Assembly: GCF_010093185.1 (NCBI RefSeq)
Contig: NZ_PDWL01000004.1
Location: 1-64,000 of the forward strand
Direction: 5' to 3'
Source of the DNA: Pseudoxanthomonas jiangsuensis
GTDB lineage: Bacteria; Pseudomonadota; Gammaproteobacteria; Xanthomonadales; Xanthomonadaceae
DNA length: 64,000 bases
The translations under genes were made by a program, and so were the position numbers. Each line of letters opens with the position of its first letter. Position 1 is the first letter of the stretch. The notes beneath the pieces are model-generated. The model was given only the letters and a program-made list of their open reading frames with translations, was not told the DNA's origin and did not search any database. This document shows, piece after piece, positions 9,006 to 18,185 of this stretch.

Positions 9006-10105
9006 TGCTCCACTCCCGCCTTGTCCAGCCTGATCGCGTTGAGGCTTGCGCTGGTGTAAAGGGCTTCCACCCTGGATTGCGAGGTCTCGGCCCGGTCCAG
9101 GTTGTCGTTGGCGTCGGTGATGCCCTGTTCGGCGCTTTTCAGGTCGTCGTCGGCGAGCTTGACCTGGTAGGCGGCAAAACCGATGGAGGCCAGGGCGACG
9201 ACGTGCTCGCCGATGCCGATGGCGATGGCCAGGCCCTCGGGCGGCCATCCCGCCGCCGTCAGGGTGATGGCGATGGCCTCGTCGGCGATCGCCATCGCCA
9301 GCGCCACCGCGGCGAACGCCATGCCGGTCCTGGCCTGGTCCAGGGTCAGTTCGGCGACCTTGACGTCGAACCGGCGGAACTTCAGGTTGAAATCGGACAT
9401 GCGCTTGGCGCTGTATCCGGCCAGCGCGCTCTGCGCGTTGCCCTGGGCGCGGGCCAGCCGGTCGGGACAGGCCAGGCGCGCGGCGAATTCGCCGGGACCC
9501 GCGGCGGCCAGCGCCACCGTCTCCGTCGTGGCACTGCCGGGAAGGGCCTGGACCGTAGCGTTCCAGGCCGCATCGGCGTCGGCGCGGTCCTGGCCGCTGC
9601 CGCCGGAATGGGCCAGGTAGTAGGCCACCGGCATCCCCAGTCCCGCCATGGGCGTGCCGCTGCGCTGGTCCAGCAGCAGGCGCATGCAGAAATCCAGGCC
9701 ATTGACGGTGCCCGCGGTCTGGACGTCGTAGTCGGGCGAGAGCAGTGGCCGGAACAGGTCGGTCGGCGCCAGCAGCAGGTGCGGCTGCACCTGGTAGCGG
9801 ATGCGCATGCGCGAGGACAGCGCCAGGTCGTGGACCGGCAACCATCCTTCCGCGCTACCGTCGGCCTTGCCGTCGCCGTCGCCGTCGGCGGCGGGCAGCT
9901 GCGAATGCGCGCGGGCGTAGCCCAGCAGGGCTTCCTCGGCCTGGGCCAGTTCCCGCTCCTGGTGTTCGCGGTCGAGGATCCTGCTGCCCAGCGGCAGCAG
10001 GGTGACCAGCAGCACCGTCAGCAGCGCGGCGATGACCAGGCCGACGGCCAGCTCGACCAGCGACCAGCCGTGCGGCCGCCCGGCGAACGCGGGGACGCGG
10101 CTCAT
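9002..10105 (-). CDS. Prepilin-like protein, LPCP family
   Basis: 367 residues. Prepilin signal RPHG|WSLVE with Glu at mature position 5, then a hydrophobic helix rich in Val and Leu. The shared block is degenerate here (SQLPAADGDGDG, cysteines lost), but GWLP, NGLDFC and VAYYLA are kept. Residues around 245-320 form two more hydrophobic stretches (MAFAAVALAMAIADEAIAIT and IAIGIGEHVVALASIGFAAY), followed by a charged helix that looks coiled-coil. Four-base ATGA overlaps join it to both neighbours. Minor pilin-like; role not known. Confidence 0.72.
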   Translation of the reverse strand: MSRVPAFAGRPHGWSLVELAVGLVIAALLTVLLVTLLPLGSRILDREHQERELAQAEEALLGYARAHSQLPAADGDGDGKADGSAEGWLPVHDLALSSRMRIRYQVQPHLLLAPTDLFRPLLSPDYDVQTAGTVNGLDFCMRLLLDQRSGTPMAGLGMPVAYYLAHSGGSGQDRADADAAWNATVQALPGSATTETVALAAAGPGEFAARLACPDRLARAQGNAQSALAGYSAKRMSDFNLKFRRFDVKVAELTLDQARTGMAFAAVALAMAIADEAIAITLTAAGWPPEGLAIAIGIGEHVVALASIGFAAYQVKLADDDLKSAEQGITDANDNLDRAETSQSRVEALYTSASLNAIRLDKAGVEQ

Positions 10106-13029
10106 GGCGTGGTCGCCTCGACGGGCCGCGGGCCGACCGAGCCACGCGCATCCGCGCGCTCCAGCGCCGCCTCGGCGCCGAAGCTGACGGGACTGGTGAC
10201 CGCGCCGTCCGGACCCGCCAGCGCGGTATTGCGCAGCGCGTTGTACTCCCGTTCCAGGTTGTCGAACTCTCTGCGCAGGTCGTCGTAGGTCTTCTTGGCG
10301 GCGTCGGTGGCCTCCTGGGCGCGGATCCAGTCCTCGTAGGCGCGGCTGTACGGATAGCGCTGGCAGTAGATGCCATGGCGGTAGGCATCGCCCCAGCCCA
10401 GGTTCCAGGTGCCGTTGAAGAACTGGCAGAGCTCCTTGTTGTAGATCTCCAGGCTGGAGGTCACCAGCAGCGGAGGCGCGCCGAAGCCGTTGTAGGGTTC
10501 CGGTGCGTAGTAGGGCAGGGTCCGTTCGCGGTTCTCGTAGGCAGGCGGATCCAACGCCGCGTTCCAGTACAGGTAGGGCTCCTTGCGGGTGGAGGTCAGC
10601 CAGTCGTAGCGGATCGGGTTGCCGTCGGCGTCCTCGATGATCTCGATCGCCTGGTGGAACCAGGCCGACGGGTAGCGCATGATCGGCGCCGGCGCGCTCC
10701 CATAGGCGGTGGCCGCTCCGTCGCGGGCATCGACGCTGGCCTGCTTCTCGGCCTTGGTCGCCGCCAGCTTCTCGGCCATGCGCGGCTTGCAGGAGGCTTC
10801 CGGCCGGGTGTCTTCGACCATGATCTTGTTGCCCGTGGCCTGGTCGATGCCATCGGAGCGGATGCAGGTCTCGACGTAGGTGACGCCTTCTTTCGCGTTG
10901 TCGCACTTCTGCTTGTTGATCTGGTCGCCTTGCGGCAGCGCGCAGTGCTCGTCGCGCTCCTTCTTCATGCCGGTCAGGATCGCCTCGACCTGGCTGGTGC
11001 CGACGAACCACTGGTCCCAGTTGTCCTGCAGCTCCTCGATCTCGCGGTCGATCTCTCCCACGCGGAGGCTGCCCTTGGCCCATTGTTCGGCGAGCGTGCG
11101 CTTGACGATGGCCTCGGCGATGGCCTTGTCCCAATCGAACTCGTAGCGCTTCTCCTCGCGCCGGTCATACGCACCGTTCTTGACCGTGCTTTTGGTGCCA
11201 TCCGGGGAGGTGACCTCGCTGCTGCCGACATGGACGCAGCTGCCGCTCTGCAGATCGTACTCGCCGTTGTTGGCGCCCACGTTGTCGCAGAACACGTCGA
11301 TCACTTCCTTCCTGTAGCGCCCGCCGGACTGGTCCAGGTTGTAGCTGTCGGGCTGGATCCGGTCCTTGATGTGGTCGTTGTCCCAAGGGGTGATCCGGTT
11401 GTCGAGCAGCAGGGCGGAGTGGTGCTGGAGCGCCTCCCACTGGGCCTTGGCATCGTCGCGCTTATCGTCCAGGCCGGGCGGATCGCTGTCGGCCTCGTAC
11501 TCGTACTCGTACAGCGGCACGCCGTTGGTGTCGAACAGCTGCCTGCCGTCCGCGTCGCGCTTGGGGATCGGATAGCCCTGCGCGTCAAGTTTCTTCACCG
11601 GCAGACCGTCGCTGCCGATCTTGACCTTGCTTTCGTTCTTGCAGGGGTTGTAGCCGAGGTCGGGAGGATCGATCCCGTACAGCTTGCAGGCCATCTCGTC
11701 GATCGCGCTCTTCAGGTCGGCCGGCTTCTCCTCGGCCGCCTTGGCGGCGCGGTCGCGGGCATCGATGGTCTCGGCCAGCGCCATCGCCGTGGGGATCAGG
11801 GCGCCGGCCTTGAGGCCGAGGGCGACCGCGTTGGTCGCCACCGAGCCGATCGACAGGCCGAGCGCGGTGGCCTTCAGCGGCACCTCGGCGCAGGTGGCGC
11901 CCAGAGAGGCGATGCAGGTGGCGACGGCGCGGACCAGGCTGGTCGCGGCGGTGACCATGGTCGAGACCGCATCGGTGACCTGGCCGGCCGCGAGCACGAT
12001 CGCGGCGATCGATACCGCCTGGGCGAAGGCGGCCGCGGTCACCGAGGCGTTGGTGTTGCCGACGTTGTTTTCCTGCAGGGAGGCCAGCGTGTCGTGCATG
12101 GTGACGGCGGCGGCGAGCATGTCCATCGCCGCCAGCGAGACGTCGTAACCGGACGTTCCGGCGACGGTCGACGCCGCGGCGGCAGCGAAGGGCGCAGCCG
12201 CGGCCGCGGCGGAGGTGTTGCCGGTGCCGATCGCGAGCTGGCGGCAACCGAGCATCTGGCCGACGGCATCGAAGCTGCGGATACGGACCCTGTCGTCGTA
12301 TCCGGAGCTCCATTCGCGCCAGGGCGCCTCCAGGTTGCCGGTGGCGTTGCCGTCGTCCAGCCTGGAAGCGGAGCCGGCCCGGGGGCCGGCCGCGGCGATC
12401 CCGTAGGCCACGTTGACCGGCAACCCGGTTCGCGCCTGCACGCTGGACAGGTCCGCATCGGGACTGGCGTCGATGGCCAGGGCCAGGGTGCGGCACAGGT
12501 CCAGGCCGTTGATGGCGGCGAACTCGCGGGTGACGTCCGGGTCGGTGCCGGTGCCCTTGGTGACCACGATCTCGCGGCTGTTGCCGTCCAGGCCCGCAGG
12601 CTGATAGGCATTGCCGGTCGCCGCGAGGTCGAGATGGTTGTCTGCATCGCCGCGGTAGACCATGTAGGCCATCGGCCCGACCTGCGGTCCGTTGCCGGTC
12701 GCGCCGACCAGGCTGCGCCACGGCAGCCAGCCCCTGGCGTGGTCGGGATCGCAGTCTTCGTAGCCGTTGGCGACCTGGGCGGGGCAGGGCAGCCGCGAGT
12801 TCGCCGCCGCGAACGCGGTGATCGCTTCGTCGGCCCAGCGCAGGCTCTGCTCCTGGGTCACCGCCTGGGTCGGCTCCGTCCTGGACTGCAGCAGGACGGC
12901 GGCGGCCCCAAGCGTGGCGGCGACCAGCAGCAGGATCAGCATCACCTGGACCAGGCCGATGCCGGACTGGCGGGGCGGACAGGCGCGCGCACGACGGAGA
13001 GGGCGCGCGGGTGGCTGCTGCGTGCTCAT
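10102..13029 (-). CDS. Very large prepilin-like protein (975 aa), LPCP family
   Basis: The N terminus has a basic leader and hydrophobic helix like a prepilin (QSG|IGLVQVMLILLLVAA), but mature position 5 is Gln rather than the usual Glu. Blocks SRLPCP (Cys82), NGYEDC, GWLPW, NGLDLC and NVAYGIA are shared with the two downstream genes. An Ala-rich hydrophobic region spans roughly residues 265-430, and a long, charged, tyrosine- and cysteine-containing region follows to the C terminus. At 975 residues it is several times the usual pilin length, which suggests a tip protein or adhesin. The start at 13029 has AAGGA about nine bases upstream; an ATG at 13056 is possible. Function is not recognised. 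Confidence 0.7.
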   Translation of the reverse strand: MSTQQPPARPLRRARACPPRQSGIGLVQVMLILLLVAATLGAAAVLLQSRTEPTQAVTQEQSLRWADEAITAFAAANSRLPCPAQVANGYEDCDPDHARGWLPWRSLVGATGNGPQVGPMAYMVYRGDADNHLDLAATGNAYQPAGLDGNSREIVVTKGTGTDPDVTREFAAINGLDLCRTLALAIDASPDADLSSVQARTGLPVNVAYGIAAAGPRAGSASRLDDGNATGNLEAPWREWSSGYDDRVRIRSFDAVGQMLGCRQLAIGTGNTSAAAAAAPFAAAAASTVAGTSGYDVSLAAMDMLAAAVTMHDTLASLQENNVGNTNASVTAAAFAQAVSIAAIVLAAGQVTDAVSTMVTAATSLVRAVATCIASLGATCAEVPLKATALGLSIGSVATNAVALGLKAGALIPTAMALAETIDARDRAAKAAEEKPADLKSAIDEMACKLYGIDPPDLGYNPCKNESKVKIGSDGLPVKKLDAQGYPIPKRDADGRQLFDTNGVPLYEYEYEADSDPPGLDDKRDDAKAQWEALQHHSALLLDNRITPWDNDHIKDRIQPDSYNLDQSGGRYRKEVIDVFCDNVGANNGEYDLQSGSCVHVGSSEVTSPDGTKSTVKNGAYDRREEKRYEFDWDKAIAEAIVKRTLAEQWAKGSLRVGEIDREIEELQDNWDQWFVGTSQVEAILTGMKKERDEHCALPQGDQINKQKCDNAKEGVTYVETCIRSDGIDQATGNKIMVEDTRPEASCKPRMAEKLAATKAEKQASVDARDGAATAYGSAPAPIMRYPSAWFHQAIEIIEDADGNPIRYDWLTSTRKEPYLYWNAALDPPAYENRERTLPYYAPEPYNGFGAPPLLVTSSLEIYNKELCQFFNGTWNLGWGDAYRHGIYCQRYPYSRAYEDWIRAQEATDAAKKTYDDLRREFDNLEREYNALRNTALAGPDGAVTSPVSFGAEAALERADARGSVGPRPVEATTP

Positions 13030-13071
13030 GGCGGGTGTCCTTGCGCTGACGGGCATGGCGGTGCAGTCGGA

Positions 13072-13779
13072 TTACTGGTTCATCTTGAGATAGGCGGTCA
13101 TCGTCTCGACCTGGCCATCGGGCCTTCCATCGCGGGTGTCGAGGTCGTCCTTGCTCCAGGGGTTGGGCGAGGGCGGGCTGCCGATGCTGCTGGTGTCGTC
13201 GTACTGGCTGTCTTCGCGCAGGCGGCCGAAGCGGGCGTCCACCCGGCCATCGATCCGGTTGTCGAGCTGGCGGGCGAGCTCGGGGGTCAGGCCTTCCAGG
13301 CGCATCACGTTGCGCGGGCGCCCGGTATAGCTGCTGCCGCTGGCCGGCTCGGCCCAGTCGACCAGGGTCAGGAAGCACACCCGGATCTCCTGCGGCAGGC
13401 CATTGGCGTCCTGGTAGGCGTAGCGGGACTCCATGCCTTCGGCACGCCCGGAAGGCAGGGAGATGCCGTGTTCCAGCATCTCGTCGCGCAGCTCCTGGGC
13501 ACCGGTGGTGTCGCAAAGTTCGTTGCCGGTACCCTTGATCCGGCCGGTGGGATTGGACAGTGAGTCGCCGGGCACCGTGCCGACCTGGGCCACGTAGCGG
13601 TCGTAGGCGACGATCCAGGCCTGGACGAACTCGGTGCTGATGCGCTCGGCCACCGCGCTGCGGTAGACGTCGCGGCCGATGCTGACCGCACCGATGATCA
13701 GCGCGATCACCACCAGCACCACCGACATCTCCAGGATGGTGAAGCCGCCCTGGCGGCGCCGCGGTCGGAGGACTGCCAT
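13072..13779 (-). CDS. Prepilin-like protein with KMNQ C terminus
   Basis: 235 residues. Classic prepilin start RRRQGG|FTILE with Glu at mature position 5, then VVLVVIALIIGAVSIGRDVY. It is a paralogue of the first gene of the operon (25009-25836): both share IGAV-IGRDV, an SRYAY or DRYAY block followed by NGxPQEIR, an LTPxLAR block, and the C-terminal KMNQ. The start at 13779 has a good AGGGAGA site; an in-frame ATG at 13797 overlaps the GspF-like stop. Likely a pilin subunit. Confidence 0.8.
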   Translation of the reverse strand: MAVLRPRRRQGGFTILEMSVVLVVIALIIGAVSIGRDVYRSAVAERISTEFVQAWIVAYDRYVAQVGTVPGDSLSNPTGRIKGTGNELCDTTGAQELRDEMLEHGISLPSGRAEGMESRYAYQDANGLPQEIRVCFLTLVDWAEPASGSSYTGRPRNVMRLEGLTPELARQLDNRIDGRVDARFGRLREDSQYDDTSSIGSPPSPNPWSKDDLDTRDGRPDGQVETMTAYLKMNQ

Positions 13780-13793
13780 GGAATCTCCCTCGC

Positions 13794-15050
13794 TCATAGT
13801 TTCGGCCCGGTGATGGCCTGCTGGACCAGGTCGTACACCGGCAGCAGCAGGGCCACGATCAGGAACACGAACATGCCGCCGGCCAGCAGGACCACGACCG
13901 GCTTGATGATTTCCGACAGGTTGGTGATCAGCCGCTGCAGGCGCAGGCTGTACTCGGCCGACAGCCGGGCGAACTGCGAATCGAGCGTGCCGGTCTCCTC
14001 GCCCACGCCGATCATGCGCACCATCATCGAGGGGAAGCCGCCGACCTGGCGCATCGCCGAGGACACCCGGTCGCCGCGCTCGAGCACCTGGCGGATGGCG
14101 ATGATGCGGTCGCGGTAGTACTCGTCGCGCATCGCCCGTTCCATCACCTGCAGGCTGCTGACCATGTCCACGCCGGCCTTGATCAGCAGCGACATGTACT
14201 CGGTGAAGAACGCCAGGCCCGAGGAGAACATGATCGTCTTGGCGATCGGCAGCTTGTGCAGGGTGTAGTGGATCGCGCGGCGGAAACTGCGGCTGTAGCG
14301 CCAGGTCACCCAGAACACGAACACGGCCAGCACCAGCCCGGCCAGGATCCAGGCGATGTGCGCGATCAGCCATTCCGAGCCGGCCATCACCGCGATGGTC
14401 AGCGGCGGCAGCTTGGCGTTCATCTGCTTGAACAGGTCGGCCAGGTTCGGGATCACGTAGTAGATCCAGAAGCCGCCGGCGGCGAAGATCGCCGAGAACA
14501 CGAACGCCGGATAGATCAGCGCCTGGCGGGTGTCGGCGGTCATCTTGGAGATGCGCTCGATATGGTCGGCGGCCTCGCCCAGCATCCGGTCCATGGTGCC
14601 GGTCTCGTCGCCGATCATCACCAGGTTGCGCACCGTTTCCGGGAACGCGTCCGGGTAGCGCGAGAACGCGTCGCTGAGCGAGGCGCCGGCGTCCAGCTCC
14701 TCCAGCAGGCGCCGGGCCAGGCGAGCGGCGTTGGAGGGCCGGCCGGCGCCGACCTCGTTGGCCACCGCGCGCAGGGCCTCCAGCACCGGGATGCCGGCGC
14801 TGGTCATCACCGCCAGGTCGCGGAGCATGCCGGCCAGTTCCACCGGGCGGATGCTGGGCTTGACCAGGTGGCTGATCGAGCGCTGGGTCTCGGCCAGCCA
14901 GCCGGGCAGGCGGTACAGGGACAGCACCACCGCGTCGAAGTTCTTCTCCAGCCACATCCGCGCCGAGGCGTCGCGCTCGACCGACAGCTGGGTGATGCCG
15001 CTGCGCACGCGGCCGCTGGAGAGCAGCAGGCGGTAGTAGTAGACGTTCAT
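13794..15050 (-). CDS. Type II secretion/type IV pilus inner-membrane platform protein (GspF/MshG family)
   Basis: 418 residues with two T2SSF domains (about 70-195 and 275-400) and three membrane segments near 170-195, 220-240 and 375-400, the usual GspF/PilC/MshG layout. It forms the inner-membrane platform that couples the assembly ATPase to pilin polymerisation. The GDETGTMD and GEETGTLD motifs are the paired signatures of the two repeats. Its ATG overlaps the end of the ATPase gene by four bases. Confidence 0.92.
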   Translation of the reverse strand: MNVYYYRLLLSSGRVRSGITQLSVERDASARMWLEKNFDAVVLSLYRLPGWLAETQRSISHLVKPSIRPVELAGMLRDLAVMTSAGIPVLEALRAVANEVGAGRPSNAARLARRLLEELDAGASLSDAFSRYPDAFPETVRNLVMIGDETGTMDRMLGEAADHIERISKMTADTRQALIYPAFVFSAIFAAGGFWIYYVIPNLADLFKQMNAKLPPLTIAVMAGSEWLIAHIAWILAGLVLAVFVFWVTWRYSRSFRRAIHYTLHKLPIAKTIMFSSGLAFFTEYMSLLIKAGVDMVSSLQVMERAMRDEYYRDRIIAIRQVLERGDRVSSAMRQVGGFPSMMVRMIGVGEETGTLDSQFARLSAEYSLRLQRLITNLSEIIKPVVVLLAGGMFVFLIVALLLPVYDLVQQAITGPKL

Positions 15051-16753
15051 GGCGCCGGCCCCACGCCGACCACGCGCAGCACTTCCTCGGAGGTGGTCTG
15101 GCCGGCGATCACGCGGTTGCGGGCGACCTGTTCGATGCCGCGGAAGCCGGCGTTCTGGGCCAGTGAGCGCAGGGCCTCGCGGCCGACGTCGTCGGCGATG
15201 CCGTTGGCCAGGGCGTCGTCGACCATCATGATGTCGTACACCGGAAGGCGGCCGTAGTAGCCGCTGCCGCGGCAGCGCTCGCAGCCCTTGCCGCGGCGGC
15301 CGCAGGTGCCGGGCGGCAGGTCCAGCCAGCGCAGCTCCTGCTCGGTGAACGCCGATTCCTCGCTGCAGAACGGGCAGTTCTGTCGGACCAGGCGCTGGTT
15401 GACTACCGCCAGCAGGTTGTCGGCGATCATCTGCGCCTCCAGCCCCAGCGGGCGCAGGCGCGGGACCACGCCGAACACGCTGGTCACGTGCAGGGTCGAC
15501 AGCACCAGGTGGCCGGTGGCCGCCGCCTCCAGCGCGGCCTGCGCGGTCTCGGCGTCGCGCATCTCGCCCAGCAGGATCACGTCAGGATCGTGGCGCAGGA
15601 AGTGGCGCAGGGCCGAGCCGAACTCGTAGCCGGCGCGGCGGTTGACCTCGGTCTGGCCGGCGCCGGGCACCCGGTACTCGATCGGGTCCTCCACGGTGAG
15701 CACGTTGCGCTCGATCAGCGACTGCATGCGCAGGGCGGCGTGCAGCGAAGAGCTCTTGCCCGAACCGGTCGGGCCGGTGATCAGGATCAGCCCGGCCGGC
15801 TTGGCGAACAGCCGCTCCAGCGCGTTCACGTCCTCCTCGAAGAAGCCCAGTTCCTTCAGTCCGTCCAGGTCGCTGTGCTCGGGCAAAAGGCGCATGACCA
15901 CGCGTTCGCCGGCATCGGTGATCAGGGTCGAGATGCGCACCGTCAGCGCCGAGTCCAGCACCGTGGCGCGGAAGCTGCCGTCCTGCGGCCGCCTCTGCTC
16001 GGAGATGTCCATCTCCGCGGCCAGCTTGATGTAGCCCAGCAGGCGGGTGAGGGTCGGCGGCATGGCGAACATCGGCCGCAGCACGCCGTCCACGCGGAAC
16101 AGCACGTGCAGGCTGTTCTCGGATGGGGCGATGTGGATGTCGGTGGTACGCTCGCGCACCGCGTAGTGCAGCAGGTAGTCGAGCAGGCGCTCGGGGCTGT
16201 AGGCGTGGTCGCTGTCGGAGGACAGGCGCTTGATCTCGCGCTCGAGCAGGCTCTCGACCGGGTTCTGGGCGAAGTAGTAGGTGTGCCGGATCAGCCGGGT
16301 GACCTTGCCGTACTCGCCCTGGACGAAGCGGCAGCGCAGGCCGCAGCGCTGCAGCACCAGCTGCGCCACCGCCGGCGGATCGGCGTCGCCCAGCAGGACC
16401 TCCAGCGCGTCCTCGGTCCGGCGCAGCGGCAGGAACTGGCGCAGCTGGCACAGCTCGCGGTTGAACAGCGCCAGCACCTGCGGGTCGGGCACCGGCAGGG
16501 TGTCGACCTGGACGTATTCCACGCCCTGCAGCTCGGCCTGGGTGCGGACGATGTCCGACTCGTTGGCCAGGCCGTGCTGGATCAGCAGGCGGCCGAAGCT
16601 CTTCTGCTCGACCTGGTTCTTCTGCCGGGCGTAGAGCAGCTGGGCCGAGTCGAGCATGCCGCGTTCGTGCAGCAGTTCGCCCAGCCGCGACTGTTCGCGG
16701 CCGGCCGGGGCCGGCGCGGCGGGTCGTTCGGTCCGGGGATCAACCGTGGCCAT
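15047..16753 (-). CDS. Assembly ATPase, GspE/PilB/MshE family
   Basis: 568 residues. An N-terminal MshEN/GspE_N domain (about 20-160) is followed by the secretion ATPase core. Walker A GPTGSGKS is at 327-334, Walker B DVILLGEMRD at 391-400, with Asp and His boxes between and after. A four-cysteine zinc motif (CPFC and CERC) lies near the C terminus, as in extension ATPases. MshEN domains of this family can bind c-di-GMP, which would link the machine to the GGDEF-EAL proteins in this window; that link is inference. The start at 16753 overlaps the previous gene by 14 bases. Confidence 0.92.
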   Translation of the reverse strand: MATVDPRTERPAAPAPAGREQSRLGELLHERGMLDSAQLLYARQKNQVEQKSFGRLLIQHGLANESDIVRTQAELQGVEYVQVDTLPVPDPQVLALFNRELCQLRQFLPLRRTEDALEVLLGDADPPAVAQLVLQRCGLRCRFVQGEYGKVTRLIRHTYYFAQNPVESLLEREIKRLSSDSDHAYSPERLLDYLLHYAVRERTTDIHIAPSENSLHVLFRVDGVLRPMFAMPPTLTRLLGYIKLAAEMDISEQRRPQDGSFRATVLDSALTVRISTLITDAGERVVMRLLPEHSDLDGLKELGFFEEDVNALERLFAKPAGLILITGPTGSGKSSSLHAALRMQSLIERNVLTVEDPIEYRVPGAGQTEVNRRAGYEFGSALRHFLRHDPDVILLGEMRDAETAQAALEAAATGHLVLSTLHVTSVFGVVPRLRPLGLEAQMIADNLLAVVNQRLVRQNCPFCSEESAFTEQELRWLDLPPGTCGRRGKGCERCRGSGYYGRLPVYDIMMVDDALANGIADDVGREALRSLAQNAGFRGIEQVARNRVIAGQTTSEEVLRVVGVGPAP

Positions 16754-18185
16754 GGTGCGTGGATTCCGTGGGAGTGGGAGAGGAGGCGGAGATGGTTGCG
16801 GGCGCGGACAGGCGCAGTTCCAGCAGCCAGAGGGTGGCCGGGTCCGGCGCGCCGGTGGCCGGCAGGCCCTGGTCGGCCTGGAAGCGGGCCAGCGCCTGGC
16901 GGGTGCGCGGGCCGTAGCGGCCGTCGAGCTCGCCGTCGTAGAGGCCGTCGCCGAGCAGCAAGGCCTGCACTTCGCGTACGCGCGCATCCTGGCCACCGGT
17001 GAGGAAGTGCTCGGCGCGCAGGGTCACCGGCCAGGCGGCGGTCCAGCCGTCGCCCTCGCGGCGCAGGCAGACGTCGTCGCGCCCTTGCAGGCGCTGCGCC
17101 CAGGCCTCGCTGACCGGCTGCAGGTGGGCCTGGTCGTGGGCGAAGCGCTGCAGGCAGGCCTGCCAGTGGGCGGCGATGGCATCCGTTGCCGGCGCGGCAC
17201 CCGTACTGGCCGAAGCGGGAGTCGCCGTGGCGGTCGCTGCCGCGATCTCGGCACGCGAATCCGGGCTGCGCAGCGCCAGCCCGGCCAGGACCAGGCAGGC
17301 GACCACGCCGATCGAGGCCACCGCGGCCAGCGGCAGGGGCTTGCGCCGGCGTGCGGGCAGCGCCCCGGCCTCGGCGGCCGCGGCGCGGACCAGGCCTGCG
17401 CCGATCCGGCGGCGGCCGGCCGGCTGCGCGTACAGGCCGTACAGGCAGCGGTCCATGACCAGGTGGATCCGGCGCGGATTGCCGCCGCTGGCGCGGTGCA
17501 GCTCGGCGGCCGCGTCCGGCTCCAGCACGATGCCGTCGCCGGCGCCCGAGGCGGCCAGGCGGAAGGCGACGTAGCGGCCGACCTGGGCCGCATCCATGGG
17601 CTCCAGGCGCACGTGCTTGCAGATCCGGCTGGTGAGCTGGCGGATCCGCGGCTGGTCCAGCGCCTCGCGCAGTTCCGGCTGCCCGGACAGCACGATCTGC
17701 AGCAGCTTCTCCTGGCCGGTCTCCAGGCCGGTGAGCAGGCGCAGCAGTTCCAGGCTCTCCACGGTCAGGTTCTGGGCGTCGTCGATCACCAGCACGCAGG
17801 TGGCCTGCTTCTGCCAGCGCTCGACCAGGAAGCGGTTGAGCCGCTCGATGTCGGCGGCCGGGTTGCCCAGCGGCTCCAGGCCGAAGTCGCGCAGGACCGC
17901 GGCCAGCAGGTCGGCGCCCTGGAGGAAGGTGTTGAACACCAGCGACACCGCCACGCCCTCGCTTTCCAGCGAATGCAGCAGGCGGCGCAGGAAGGTGCTC
18001 TTGCCGGTGCCGACCTCGCCGGTCAGCAGGACGAAGCCGGCGCGGGTGCGCAGGGCATGCGCGGCCTCGACCAGCTCGCGTTCCAGCTGCGGGGTCTGGA
18101 AATACGCGGCCGCGTCCGGCGTGGGCGGGAACGGCGCGCGCTCCAGGCCCAGGGTCTGCAGGTGGCGGGCGAGCGCCGGGTTCAT
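16740..18185 (-). CDS. ExeA/MshM-family AAA ATPase with C-terminal peptidoglycan-binding domain
   Basis: 481 residues. AAA ATPase domain with Walker A GEVGTGKST (56-64) and Walker B VLVIDDAQ (131-138), a membrane segment near 285-307, and a periplasmic C terminus with a PG_binding_1-like fold (GDGLYDGELDGRYGPRT then ARFQ). ExeA of Aeromonas has this order and acts with ExeB to place the secretin in the cell wall. The neighbouring upstream gene is ExeB/GspB/MshN-like, so the pair makes sense here. ATG overlaps the previous stop. Confidence 0.88.
   Translation of the reverse strand: MNPALARHLQTLGLERAPFPPTPDAAAYFQTPQLERELVEAAHALRTRAGFVLLTGEVGTGKSTFLRRLLHSLESEGVAVSLVFNTFLQGADLLAAVLRDFGLEPLGNPAADIERLNRFLVERWQKQATCVLVIDDAQNLTVESLELLRLLTGLETGQEKLLQIVLSGQPELREALDQPRIRQLTSRICKHVRLEPMDAAQVGRYVAFRLAASGAGDGIVLEPDAAAELHRASGGNPRRIHLVMDRCLYGLYAQPAGRRRIGAGLVRAAAAEAGALPARRRKPLPLAAVASIGVVACLVLAGLALRSPDSRAEIAAATATATPASASTGAAPATDAIAAHWQACLQRFAHDQAHLQPVSEAWAQRLQGRDDVCLRREGDGWTAAWPVTLRAEHFLTGGQDARVREVQALLLGDGLYDGELDGRYGPRTRQALARFQADQGLPATGAPDPATLWLLELRLSAPATISASSPTPTESTHHGHG

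Noticed and set aside
10375..13563. 1062-codon open frame on the plus strand opposite the large prepilin gene
   Set aside because: It is a GC-driven antisense shadow: composition is Gly/Val/Arg/His-rich with no domain, and the minus strand has a prepilin signal, cysteine blocks and good starts.
13794..16753. GspE/GspF pair as the general Xps type II secretion system
   Set aside because: No GspG-K set in the usual order; the presence of GspB-, ExeA- and MshI/J/K/L-like genes fits an MSHA-like locus better.
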